From positions 2,282,001-2,346,000 of the forward strand of contig NZ_AP022842.1 of the NCBI RefSeq assembly GCF_011398925.1: a DNA stretch of 64,000 bases. Direction: 5' to 3'. This stretch comes from Bacillus sp. KH172YL63. Its GTDB lineage: Bacteria > Bacillota > Bacilli > Bacillales > Bacillaceae_B. The position numbers and the translations under genes were made by a program. Below the pieces are notes generated by a model that worked only from the letters and a program-made list of their open reading frames with translations, did no database searches and was not told where the DNA came from. This document shows, piece after piece, positions 52,114 to 60,552 of the stretch. Each line of letters starts with the position of its first letter. Position 1 is the first letter of the stretch.

Positions 52114-52764
52114 TTATGAATGAGAGTGTTCACTGCTCTCTTCTTTGTCTTCATGCTTCATGCCGTCATCCTGATGGTCATGATTCATGTCCATGCTCTC
52201 ACCGTTTTTCATTTTCTCCATCTTTTTCATATGACGATGACTTGCTACTTCATCAATGTCTTCCAGGGATGAAAGACTTGCTTGATCGCTTCCCTGCTCC
52301 TCAATGAAGTGTTGTGCACCTTCGTCATCCTTAAAGAAAGCATAACCGTAGTTCATCGGCGTCTTGATCTCACCCTTCACAATCACGGCTTCGTCAAGCT
52401 TCACCCATTCATCTGTATCATAATCCCTTACATACTTATCAAGGGTTATCCCGTCTTTACGCTCCTGATTCAGCATGCAGCCGATATCATCAAAGAAATA
52501 ATTCTTTCCATCTTCTCCAATACCCTGTGCCGAAAATGCACCCATTTCTTGATCTTTCGGGTAGACTGTCATATTACAGTACTCACACACCGTATGTTCA
52601 TCGGGCTCAGCAAGTGCCACTTCCATTCCAGCTGTTTCATCACTATTCTCTGTTTGTTGTGATGCTTCTTCTTTCTTCTCTGTCTGTTTTTCATCCGTCG
52701 TCCCACAAGCAGCCATAGTCATAACCAACAGGCCGAGCAGAAGCGACAACCACATTTTTTTCAT
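52114..52764 (-). CDS. nosL: NosL-like lipoprotein with His/Met-rich tail (copy 1)
   Basis: 216 aa. Lipobox MTMAAC, acidic linker, NosL core with CEYCNMTVYPKDQE and DDIGCMLN, then a long tail rich in Met, His and Glu (HRHMKKMEKMKNGESMDMNH, later HDHQDDGMKHED) that could bind several copper ions. ATG 52764 after GGGAGAG. First gene of the cluster; much longer than copy 2. Confidence 0.85.
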   Translation of the reverse strand: MKKMWLSLLLGLLVMTMAACGTTDEKQTEKKEEASQQTENSDETAGMEVALAEPDEHTVCEYCNMTVYPKDQEMGAFSAQGIGEDGKNYFFDDIGCMLNQERKDGITLDKYVRDYDTDEWVKLDEAVIVKGEIKTPMNYGYAFFKDDEGAQHFIEEQGSDQASLSSLEDIDEVASHRHMKKMEKMKNGESMDMNHDHQDDGMKHEDKEESSEHSHS

Positions 52765-52907
52765 TCTAATCTCTCCCTTCACATAAAAAATAGCAGACAA
52801 TTGTGTTGAAAAAATGAAGGAATCTCGCTAAATATAAAATTCAAGAGAGATTTGGACCAGTTTTCAAAAAGGTGTCATATCAGGCTTACCCTTCCGCCCA
52901 TTTCCTT

Positions 52908-52913
52908 TATAAT
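52908..52913 (+). promoter_or_regulatory. Candidate -10 for the short ORF at 52949
   Basis: TATAAT with no good -35 17 bp upstream (CTTACC). Low confidence. Confidence 0.25.
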
Positions 52914-52948
52914 AAAATCAGTAACCAATATGAAAGAAGGCAGCTTAT

Positions 52949-53005
52949 ATGAACACAAAAACGAACTATCAAACGTGGATACGCATGAAGGCGCCCACCC
53001 CCTGA
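52949..53005 (+). CDS. Possible 18-residue peptide next to array 2
   Basis: ATG, then NTKTNYQTWIRMKAPTP and TGA, with AAGG about 11 nt upstream and a TATAAT 36 nt upstream. It stops 4 nt before the leader of array 2. Too short to support on its own. Confidence 0.25.
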   Translation: MNTKTNYQTWIRMKAPTP

Positions 53006-53008
53006 GAT

Positions 53009-53129
53009 TTTTCGACAACATGCTCATATATTGAAAAACAGGATCATATAAAAAAATTCCCGCTCATAAATTTTTAAATCGGCTCATATATTTCAGATCC
53101 AGCTCATAAGTTGTGGAAACCGGCTCATA
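53009..53129. repeat. Array 2 of 20-bp-spaced TCATA cores with TTTTCGACAA leader
   Basis: Leader TTTTCGACAA (53009-53018) and six TCATA cores at 53024, 53044, 53064, 53084, 53104 and 53125 (spacings 20, 20, 20, 20, 21). Leader-to-core distance (15 nt) is the same as in array 1. The second and third cores share AATTCCCGCTCATAAA with array 1. Lies between the divergent nosL copy 1 and NERD genes. Confidence 0.9.
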
Positions 53130-53265
53130 TATTGGTAGATTCCCCGTCCCGAGCAGATCCCTACCCAATTATAATTGTAAAATTTTCTATTTTCTTCCAA
53201 AAAGCAGGAGTTTTCTTAAAAACGGCGAACTATTTGATTAAATAACGAGCAAAAGGAGTGATTTT

Positions 53266-54234
53266 TTGATTGCAAAAGAAAGGGAAACCCCTCAGAAACT
53301 TGTAAAAACCGAGGCCCTCATAAGAAGACTTCAACCCTTGAACCATCCGAAAAGACCAATCATCGAGCAGGACTTGAAGAAAAGGAAAGCCGGGTTCAAT
53401 GGTGAAAAAGCAGTTGATTACCACCTCTCATTTCTGTCTGATAAGAAATATATGATATTCAATGACCTCAAGCTGCCAATGACCCCGGATTTCTTCCAGA
53501 TTGACACCCTCCTCTTAACCTCACATTATACGCTCCCGATCGAAGTGAAAAACATTTCCGGCACCCTCACAATCAATCCCGAATTCAATCAGTTCTCAAA
53601 AATCTATCAAGGGATAGAAACGGGCTATCCTGACCCGATTACCCAGGCAAGGCGGCAAAAGCTGTTTCTCCAGAGATGGTTTTATAATCAGAAGCTTCCC
53701 TGTCCTCCCATCGAATTCCTCGTCGTCTTCAGCAACCCGGCAACGATTTTGAAAATGGCAAAAGGGCATGCATTGATTCCGCCCTTCGACAAAATCATTC
53801 ATGCCCAGAACCTGGTGAATGAAATTAGCAAACTCAACCAAAAATACAGCCAGAAAGAACATGAACCCTACGACCTTAAGAAAATAAAGCGACTGCTGTT
53901 GACTCAGCATCAGGAAGACAATTCTTCCATTCTGCAAACCTATCAATTGAATGCTGCCGACATTCGTCGCGGGGTTCTGTGTGAAAGGTGCAATGAGGTG
54001 ATGATCAGGATGACAGGGTTTTGGCACTGTCCCTTCTGTCAACACGGTTCCAAAACAGCTCACCTCCAGGCGATTAAGGATTACTTCCTACTGATTAAGC
54101 CAACCATTACGAATCAGGAGCTAAGAGACTTCCTTCTCCTTCCTTCCCGTAAAACGGCAACCATCATCCTTCAATCCCTCCCCCTCACTCAAATAGGAAA
54201 TAGAAAAGGCGTTTATTATATACAATCACCTTGA
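53266..54234 (+). CDS. NERD-domain protein with zinc ribbon and C-terminal winged-helix-like region
   Basis: 322 aa starting at TTG six nt after AAAAGGAGTG. A nuclease-related NERD domain (about 45-160; FNGEKAVDYHLSFLSDKKYM, FFQIDTLLLTSHYTLPIEVK with the DxxxxT...EVK catalytic-type residues) is followed by a four-cysteine ribbon (LCERCNE ... WHCPFCQ) and a final region like a winged helix (TITNQELRDFLLLPSRKTAT). The likely role is nucleic-acid binding or cleavage. Its 3' end overlaps the convergent kinase gene by 19 nt. Confidence 0.83.
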   Translation: MIAKERETPQKLVKTEALIRRLQPLNHPKRPIIEQDLKKRKAGFNGEKAVDYHLSFLSDKKYMIFNDLKLPMTPDFFQIDTLLLTSHYTLPIEVKNISGTLTINPEFNQFSKIYQGIETGYPDPITQARRQKLFLQRWFYNQKLPCPPIEFLVVFSNPATILKMAKGHALIPPFDKIIHAQNLVNEISKLNQKYSQKEHEPYDLKKIKRLLLTQHQEDNSSILQTYQLNAADIRRGVLCERCNEVMIRMTGFWHCPFCQHGSKTAHLQAIKDYFLLIKPTITNQELRDFLLLPSRKTATIILQSLPLTQIGNRKGVYYIQSP

Positions 54235-54725
54235 GCAGCTTCCACCTTTTTCACAATCCGATCCAGTACCTCATCTTCCGATAATTCAGCCCCTATAGCA
54301 GTCTCTCCCTGTACGCCAAGAAAATCTTTCGGAATCCACCACCGTGCCAGTAATTCCTCACCGAAGTCTGCACCTTTTGTACGGTGGCGCCTGAGAGTTT
54401 CCTCAAATGTTAAATCAAAATAATATACGAGTGCCCTCCCATTAAAGTATTCAATCAAATCCTTCAGCATGTCGCCGTAGCGGGCACTGCTTAAGATCCC
54501 TTCCAAAATGACAACCTCACATTTTCCTTTTCCATACTCAGTAATTTGTCTGATCAACTCGATGGAAAGGTTACCGTCCCGGTCATGAACCTTCAACATA
54601 TTACGACGGACGGTATCCTGGGAAACGAGCAGTGTTCCGTGACCGTAATGCTCTTGTAATCTGTTTGCGATGGTCGTTTTACCGCTTGCTGAATTTCCTC
54701 TTAATATAATGAGCGTAGATTTCAT
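54216..54725 (-). CDS. P-loop kinase, zeta-toxin/AAA_33-like
   Basis: 169 aa from ATG 54725, with GGAGGAAGGAAGATGAC upstream; the longer frame runs through the 3' end of the DUF2207 gene. Walker A RGNSASGKTTIA at about residue 9-20, an Asp in SQDTVRRNMLK and a later RRHRTKG arginine segment. No antitoxin partner is nearby. Could be a small-molecule kinase. Confidence 0.78.
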   Translation of the reverse strand: MKSTLIILRGNSASGKTTIANRLQEHYGHGTLLVSQDTVRRNMLKVHDRDGNLSIELIRQITEYGKGKCEVVILEGILSSARYGDMLKDLIEYFNGRALVYYFDLTFEETLRRHRTKGADFGEELLARWWIPKDFLGVQGETAIGAELSEDEVLDRIVKKVEAAQGDCI

Positions 54726-54747
54726 GTCATCTTCCTTCCTCCGTGCA

Positions 54748-56670
54748 TCAGTCGGCACCGGCACCTCCGCCTCCACCGCCACCGTCTCCTCCCCCTCCAG
54801 AGTAACCACCATCGGAGAAACCTGAAGATGGACTCGGAGGCGGAACGCTCCACTTCCACGAGTTTGTGAGGAATTCCTGGGGATTTTGATTGGTTAGGAT
54901 CAATGCTGTAAGAGGGGCAGTTGACAGAAGAGAAGAATCAAGATCTTTGACCCATAACTTCTTCAATTTCCGCTTCCTTTCTAACAACATGGAACGGATC
55001 ATCCACCTGTCCATATCACCTTCGACCTCTTTCTTCCTTACCTGTTTCCTAAACGAGCGAATCCCGGCTTTCAGATCAAGCCCCGGTACAGATAGTGTGT
55101 GTCGTGGCACCAGGATACAAAGAATCAGGGTCAGCATGATGGAAAGGAAAAGATAAAGTACAGCTGTTTCATTTACAATCTGTAAGGAGGCGAATACAGA
55201 AATCAGGGTCCAGATGACAACCGGCCACTTCTTCTCTTTCTTTACCCACATGAGGATGAGTCCTCCTGCACCAACAACGGCATACATCCATAGAGCAAAT
55301 GATGACTGCTCATCAAAATACAAAGCAGCCAGGATTCCGATGTAAACCAGTACGGGAGGTACTTTCGTGATGAAATGGAACAAGCGGGCGTGAAGGAGAT
55401 TGGCACTTTTTGCTTCTTTTAACAGTGCTTGAAACCATTCTCTCTCCTGTTCTTTGAGAAGTTTCACTTTCGTATGGTAGGTTTTCACATGACGCTTCAG
55501 GTCTTTCTCTTTCTTTGTCGCCCCGGCGAGATCTGTCATTGCAAATGAGGCTGATCCATTTCTCCCCTTCCTTTTAAACACCCAGGAAACAAATTGCCGT
55601 TCAATCGGCGTTAACTCGTTATCATCGCTTGTAAGTGTAAAAAATAGGGTTTCATCAGGTGATCGGGTATCAGTTAAAAAGCGGGTCGTCGTTTTCTGTT
55701 TGCGGACGGTTGCCTTTCCTGCTTCAATGAGTGAATATAGGCCGGCCATCAGGGAACCGTGTGTAAATCGTCCACGATGATGGACCATGTATAGAAGGAG
55801 AGGATCTGCCTTCAGGACATCAGAAACATCCCCCTTCCCCCTTATCCTGCCGATCAGGGAACCTAAGAACATCACAGCACCGAGTAAGACAAGGAAGATT
55901 GTCAGCCCAGCAAGGAACTTATTATGTGTGTCCAATTGCTCTTTTCTCCGTTCCGCCAATTCCATCCGTTCTTCTTCTTTTTGAATCACATGCTCTAAGG
56001 ATTGTGGCGCTGCCGCCTTTTCCTGTTCTTTCATGATGGAGGAAGGAAAGAGCACCCGTGTTTCGGTTAGGCTGTGCATTTTAGATACCGGCGTGATAAA
56101 ACGGACCACTTCAGGACCCTTTTGTTCCACGTGACCTTCTCGATCGTGAATAAATGCCTCATATTCCTTTGGATCGATTTTCTCAGGGAACACAAAATCT
56201 ATCGTGACATGATTAAGATCGACATCATGATTGCTCCCACTTTGAAAAAATGGGACGGTAACATCGCTGTACGTTTCATAAGAGCGTACGGCGTTTTCAA
56301 GTTCATATACATATAAAAATGTGGCGCTGTCATCCTCTACGGGGTATGAAGAGCGAAAAGTATTTCCCTCCTGTTCGACATTCAGCGGCCGCACATCATC
56401 TTCATTCAAAAACCCGAGTTCCCCATCCTGATTCAGCAGCTCATAGGACTTAAACCATTGAACCTCGTCATGATTGTCCTCATGGATGGAGCGTGACACT
56501 CTCTTAAACTTCCCATCAAACGAATAGGTGAACATTTCATTCACCAGGAGATTTCCATTCGGTTGAATCCATGCCCTGATCCGGACCTCATCGATGGTGA
56601 AGGATTTCCCGTAAGCCGTCTGACTCACTGAGAAAAATAAAATAAAGATGAGGAGCAGTTTTTTTATCAT
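54748..56670 (-). CDS. DUF2207 membrane protein with glycine-rich tail
   Basis: 640 aa. Signal peptide, extracytoplasmic beta-rich domain (IDEVRIRAWIQPNGNLLVNE...), a membrane segment near 255, a cytoplasmic part that starts DPLLLYMVHHRGRFTHG, three or more helices near 430-530 and a tail of mostly Gly (SDGGYSGGGGDGGGGGGG). This is the DUF2207 layout; the Gly tail is a family feature. Function unknown. Confidence 0.85.
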   Translation of the reverse strand: MIKKLLLIFILFFSVSQTAYGKSFTIDEVRIRAWIQPNGNLLVNEMFTYSFDGKFKRVSRSIHEDNHDEVQWFKSYELLNQDGELGFLNEDDVRPLNVEQEGNTFRSSYPVEDDSATFLYVYELENAVRSYETYSDVTVPFFQSGSNHDVDLNHVTIDFVFPEKIDPKEYEAFIHDREGHVEQKGPEVVRFITPVSKMHSLTETRVLFPSSIMKEQEKAAAPQSLEHVIQKEEERMELAERRKEQLDTHNKFLAGLTIFLVLLGAVMFLGSLIGRIRGKGDVSDVLKADPLLLYMVHHRGRFTHGSLMAGLYSLIEAGKATVRKQKTTTRFLTDTRSPDETLFFTLTSDDNELTPIERQFVSWVFKRKGRNGSASFAMTDLAGATKKEKDLKRHVKTYHTKVKLLKEQEREWFQALLKEAKSANLLHARLFHFITKVPPVLVYIGILAALYFDEQSSFALWMYAVVGAGGLILMWVKKEKKWPVVIWTLISVFASLQIVNETAVLYLFLSIMLTLILCILVPRHTLSVPGLDLKAGIRSFRKQVRKKEVEGDMDRWMIRSMLLERKRKLKKLWVKDLDSSLLSTAPLTALILTNQNPQEFLTNSWKWSVPPPSPSSGFSDGGYSGGGGDGGGGGGGAGAD

Positions 56671-56681
56671 AGGGCACTCCT

Positions 56682-56888
56682 TCAGCTGATTTGTTCAGCT
56701 TTCTTTTTATCGCGCACATAATAAATCAGTGCAGTCATATGTAAAATAAAAATCAAGGTACCGCCGACACCATGAAAATAAAATGAAACCATCATATCTT
56801 CAATCAGGCTGTTATATGCTTGTGCAAAATTTATGAAGGAAACAATGAAGGCCATTATGATTGTAAAGAGATTCATATTCTTTAGCAT
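56682..56888 (-). CDS. Small two-helix membrane protein
   Basis: 68 aa from ATG 56888, behind GGAGGGGGGAGTG; overlaps the phosphatase stop by 7 nt. Helices NLFTIIMAFIVSFINFAQAY and GVGGTLIFILHMTALIYYVR, basic end. Unknown family. Confidence 0.6.
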   Translation of the reverse strand: MLKNMNLFTIIMAFIVSFINFAQAYNSLIEDMMVSFYFHGVGGTLIFILHMTALIYYVRDKKKAEQIS

Positions 56889-57472
56889 GACACTCCCCCC
56901 TCCTGGCCACTCCACAACCTGGTAACTCCCACTAACTTCTGACCGTCAAATTCCATTTTGTATATGTCCGGCTTAGTGGTTTGCAGCAGAAAGTTCAGGC
57001 CGTATTGCTTGTCATATGCGTTCATCATCAGGGTCATGACGGTCCCGTGGGTTCCGAACGCAACTTTTTTGCCTCTGTAATTATGCAACAACTCATTCAG
57101 GACATGTATGGCCCGCTTCTGACAGGCCTCATTGGATTCTGCACCCGGTAATGTATAAAGTGGATCGTCAAAGGATTTTTTTAACAGAAGGGATAAATCT
57201 GTATCTGGCATCCGTGTTTGCTGGGCAGCAAACACCCTTTCCTTAAGATCTTCAATGATGATGACTTCTTGACCGATATCAGCTGCAAGCTTTTCCACTG
57301 TGAGGACCGACCTGCTGTAAGGGCTTGACAGGACGAGGTCAATTCCTTCTTCTTTGAGGATGTCGGTTACAAACTGTGCATCCCTTTTTCCTCTTTCCGT
57401 CAGCCCCCGGGATCTCTCATCACCGTTTTTTGGAGACTCTCCGTGTCTTACCAAATAAACATATGTATGCAT
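56882..57472 (-). CDS. Histidine phosphatase (phosphoglycerate mutase) family protein
   Basis: 196 aa. Phospho-His motif VRHGESPKNGDERSRGLTER (RHG at residues 9-11) and a second His in AFGTHGTVMTLMM. Start MHTYVYL is set by AGGAGG directly upstream at 57474-57480; the 15-residue longer frame would start inside the promoter -10. Substrate unknown. Confidence 0.86.
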   Translation of the reverse strand: MHTYVYLVRHGESPKNGDERSRGLTERGKRDAQFVTDILKEEGIDLVLSSPYSRSVLTVEKLAADIGQEVIIIEDLKERVFAAQQTRMPDTDLSLLLKKSFDDPLYTLPGAESNEACQKRAIHVLNELLHNYRGKKVAFGTHGTVMTLMMNAYDKQYGLNFLLQTTKPDIYKMEFDGQKLVGVTRLWSGQEGGVSC

Positions 57473-57516
57473 GGGACCTCCTGACTTTTCCATCATGTTT
57501 CTATACCTCACTGTCA

Positions 57517-57545
57517 ATTATTCCAAACTCACCCAGTACCCTCAA
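57517..57545 (-). promoter_or_regulatory. Promoter, AATAATTGG-group variant
   Basis: Minus strand TTGAGG (57545-57540), 17 bp, AATAAT (57522-57517) in TTTGGAATAATTGA; same spacing as the other four promoters with three base changes in the 15-mer. Confidence 0.68.
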
Positions 57546-57595
57546 TCTTTTTTTGAAAAAAGAAAGCCTATCCCTTCGAATAAACTTTCCCGAAA

Positions 57596-58240
57596 CTACC
57601 TAGACAGGTTCTTCTCCACCTCATATCCATGATTTGAATTTTTGACCACGATATCAAAATTCTTATGCAGGGGATGCATGAACAGGTCGTATTGTATTCT
57701 CCGTTCATCATGGGTTTTTCTTAAGTATCCGATGTCCATGCCCCTCTCTGTGACGTCCCGGATCCCCCGGCGGTTGAGTTCCGTTTCACCGTCGGTATAG
57801 AAGTAGATCAAGATGTCGAATAAGCCGGGATGACAAAAGGCAACCGACATACCTTCCACGAGCGTTATGTTGTTTTCAGGCGTTATGAGTCTGCTCCTGT
57901 CATAGTGGACATCCATCGTATAAAGGGGCATTCTCTCCCTCACCATTTTCAGATCCCGTTCCAATGCAAAGAGGTGGTGGGCATCCGGGTGGCATGCGGT
58001 CATCTTCGCCTGATGGGTCTCCCTGTTGTATTCGTACTGAATGGATGAATGCTTACGGAGATGAGAACTGACGATATATGGGTCTGTATTGATGTAATTT
58101 ACGTTAACCCCTTCCAGTTCCGTCAATAGATTTTTAACGAATGTGGTCTTACCGGATCCACCGTGTCCGGATACCCCGATGATCATATGTTCATTCTGTT
58201 TTCTCAATAGATTTGCGATTTGATGCAGGATCTTTTCCAT
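57596..58240 (-). CDS. P-loop kinase, uridine kinase-like (second)
   Basis: 214 aa. Walker A GHGGSGKTTFVKNLL near residue 25, NTDPYIVSSHLRK as the substrate/Mg site, ITLVEGMSVAF and a lid IRDVTERGMDIGYLRKTHDE. Related in layout to the kinase at 39398-40024 but not close in sequence. ATG 58240 follows GGAGCG. The gene starts 15 nt after the peptidase stop. Substrate unknown. Confidence 0.76.
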   Translation of the reverse strand: MEKILHQIANLLRKQNEHMIIGVSGHGGSGKTTFVKNLLTELEGVNVNYINTDPYIVSSHLRKHSSIQYEYNRETHQAKMTACHPDAHHLFALERDLKMVRERMPLYTMDVHYDRSRLITPENNITLVEGMSVAFCHPGLFDILIYFYTDGETELNRRGIRDVTERGMDIGYLRKTHDERRIQYDLFMHPLHKNFDIVVKNSNHGYEVEKNLSR

Positions 58241-58254
58241 GGTTCGCTCCAACC

Positions 58255-60018
58255 TCACTTCTTTAGACGGGCTGCCAACTTTATAAACTCCTCACTGTCC
58301 TTCAAGCACAGCTCCATTCCTTTTTCCCAGAAACGTTCTTCAGTAATGTCTTCTCCCAGATGCTTCATGACGAGGTCTTCAGCCGTCATGCTACCGGAAT
58401 CCTTCAGCAAAGCCATGAAACGCTCTTCGAATGTATCTCCCGCATCTTTGGCTTGTGCAAAGAAGTTCAGGGCGAGCAAATAGCCAAAGGTGTATGGGAA
58501 GTTATAAAAAGGCGCTTCGGTTTTGTAAAAATGGGGTGTCCATATCCATGTGTGAACCGGCCACTCTTCAAGACTTCCATCGTATCCCCGTTCAAGCGCA
58601 GACTCCATCAATTCATTCAGGCGGGAAGACGATACAAAACCTTTTCTCCGTTCTTCATGAAACTCTTTTTCAAAAATGAATCTTGCATGAAGGTTCATGA
58701 AGTTCATGACGCTTCTTTTTAATTTTTCATCAAGGATGAACAGCCTTTCTTCATCGGTTTCTGCGTTGTTGAAGGCTTCTTCGAGCATGACCATCTCGGC
58801 GAATGTTGAAGCAGTTTCCGCGAGGCTCATGGGGTATTGCCGGTTTAGGATATCCACTGATTTCATGGCATGATTATGGAAGGCATGACCGAGTTCATGA
58901 ACGAGGGAAAGTACCCCTTTAAAGGTGTGGTTAAAGGTAAGGAATACCCTTGATTCATTTGTCTTTGGAAAGCCTGCGCAAAATGCGACTGCCTGCTTGT
59001 CCGGGCGGTTTTCCGCGTCTACCCAGCCGTCATTGAATGCCTTCTCGGCGAATTGCCCCATCTCTTGTCCGACTGAAGCAAATCGCTCCTTGATGAGTGA
59101 AACAGCTTTATCGTACTCAATATGCCGGTTCGGGGAATCCAGAAGCGCCCCGAAGTGGAAAGACTTCATTTTCGTGTCCCCAAGCATGGCTGCCTTTGCG
59201 TGCAGATAGTCAGCAAACGGTTTCTTATTCTTTTCAATCACCCGCATCATTGCGTTCAATGTTTCTTCCTTCATCCGGTTTTGGGCGAGGGGCGTGGTAA
59301 GTACGTCCCCGATCCCTGCGCTTTTGTACATACCCAAGCGGAAGCCGGCAAGATGATTGAGAATCTGGGCGAACATCCCTTCATGTTCCGACCACTTCTC
59401 CACGAGTGCTGAATGGGCCTCTTCCCGGACCGCCGGATCAGAATGGGAACGAAGATTGATTGCCTGTCCAACAGACAGCTCATCGCCCTTTACAGTGACG
59501 GTTATGCTGCTCATGAAAGATTGATAGATTTGTCCCCATGCATGATACCCGTCAGCCATAAGATCAGACACTTCCTCCCCTGGTTCCAGGTCTGCCTCTT
59601 CCCTCCATTCAGTAAGGATGAAACGATGCGCGGGAGAATGAGCCAGGATTTCTTCCCACACGTATTCAGGGGTTCTTGATAACTTCTTCTTCACCATACT
59701 TTTGATGGATTCATAGCGTGAAAAGAGTGCAGTGATTTCCCCCCTGATCGATTGGGCTCTCCTGTTTTTGTGGTTTTGTGCCAACAGGCAAATGATATAG
59801 GACCGGGCTTGGGATAAACTCCTCCTGATCTCCTGAAGGTCATGAATGATATCGATAAATGGGCCGCTGTCCTCCACGCTCCACGTCTTCACCTTTTCAT
59901 CCAGATCCTTTAAGTGTACCTCTGTCGTCTTCATATGTTTGTGAAGTTCCGCGGATTCGCTTCCCCCGTCAAAGATGCTGTGAAGATTCCATACTGGCTG
60001 ATATGTAATGTGATTCAA
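58255..60018 (-). CDS. M3 family oligoendopeptidase (PepF type), second paralogue
   Basis: 587 aa from TTG 60018, seven nt after GGGGGAG. Zinc motif HELGHAFHN (about residue 374) and third-ligand SLAETASTFAEM are intact; N-terminal PVWNLHSIFDGG is typical of the PepF/M3B group. The gene at 23939 is a paralogue; the region around the zinc site is roughly half identical by eye. Substrates are short peptides. Confidence 0.9.
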   Translation of the reverse strand: MNHITYQPVWNLHSIFDGGSESAELHKHMKTTEVHLKDLDEKVKTWSVEDSGPFIDIIHDLQEIRRSLSQARSYIICLLAQNHKNRRAQSIRGEITALFSRYESIKSMVKKKLSRTPEYVWEEILAHSPAHRFILTEWREEADLEPGEEVSDLMADGYHAWGQIYQSFMSSITVTVKGDELSVGQAINLRSHSDPAVREEAHSALVEKWSEHEGMFAQILNHLAGFRLGMYKSAGIGDVLTTPLAQNRMKEETLNAMMRVIEKNKKPFADYLHAKAAMLGDTKMKSFHFGALLDSPNRHIEYDKAVSLIKERFASVGQEMGQFAEKAFNDGWVDAENRPDKQAVAFCAGFPKTNESRVFLTFNHTFKGVLSLVHELGHAFHNHAMKSVDILNRQYPMSLAETASTFAEMVMLEEAFNNAETDEERLFILDEKLKRSVMNFMNLHARFIFEKEFHEERRKGFVSSSRLNELMESALERGYDGSLEEWPVHTWIWTPHFYKTEAPFYNFPYTFGYLLALNFFAQAKDAGDTFEERFMALLKDSGSMTAEDLVMKHLGEDITEERFWEKGMELCLKDSEEFIKLAARLKK

Positions 60019-60141
60019 CAAAAACTCCCCCTTCACCGTATAAGAACGGAACGTATGTTCTAATTTTACATCACGCTGTACGATTTTCCAACATTTTCTT
60101 ATCGGAAAATTCAAAAATCTCACCGCAAGGGCATCCAGACG

Positions 60142-60533
60142 TCAACTCTCTTTATTTCCTAAACCAATAAACGTCACCGACACTATGTAAAAAGGATACG
60201 TCATCAGAATCCCGATGAGCACAAGGCCTGCACCCGGTCCCGGATTGTCCACTGGTGATGTTGACTGAATCAGAAGACTGGAAGCAAATATTAGCATCAG
60301 AAATATGGCAACCACAGCAGCGCCGGCCAGTAGCTGGATTTCTTGTCATCCAGCCACTTTTTTGATAAATGATAGAATAAGAGCGTCGCAACGATAAAAT
60401 CCAATAGTATAAGCAATTCAAGTGGAAACTCCCGGCCGGTCAGTCTGTTGGTATTCACGATGAGTTCAATCGGAACATACACAGCGATTGCACAAAGGAG
60501 GCTCATTCCATTGATTTTCAGGAAAAGCTTTAT
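60142..60533 (-). pseudogene. Frameshifted membrane-protein gene with mutated start
   Basis: AAGGAGGAAAATC stands where a ribosome site should be, but the following codon is ATA (60533-60531) rather than ATG. From there KLFLKINGMSLLCAIAVYVP, ... LLFYHLSKKWLDDKKSSYWP reads in one frame. Near 60320 the membrane-like sequence moves to another frame (AAVVAIFLMLIFASSLLIQS ... TYPFYIVSVTFIGLG) to a stop at 60142. Together they make a plausible four-helix protein of about 130 aa. Two lesions suggest real decay. Third gene of the operon with 60553-62012. Confidence 0.65.
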
Positions 60534-60552
60534 GATTTTCCTCCTTCCTTCA

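Noticed and set aside
54216-54725. Zeta-type toxin of a toxin-antitoxin pair
   Set aside because: No epsilon-like or other small antitoxin gene is adjacent; the gene is better called a P-loop kinase of unknown substrate.
38366-57530. The 15-mer ATTTGAAATAATTGG as a transposon end or attachment site
   Set aside because: In every case a TTG hexamer lies exactly 17 bp upstream and a gene start follows, so a promoter explains it better; no flanking duplications or transposase genes.
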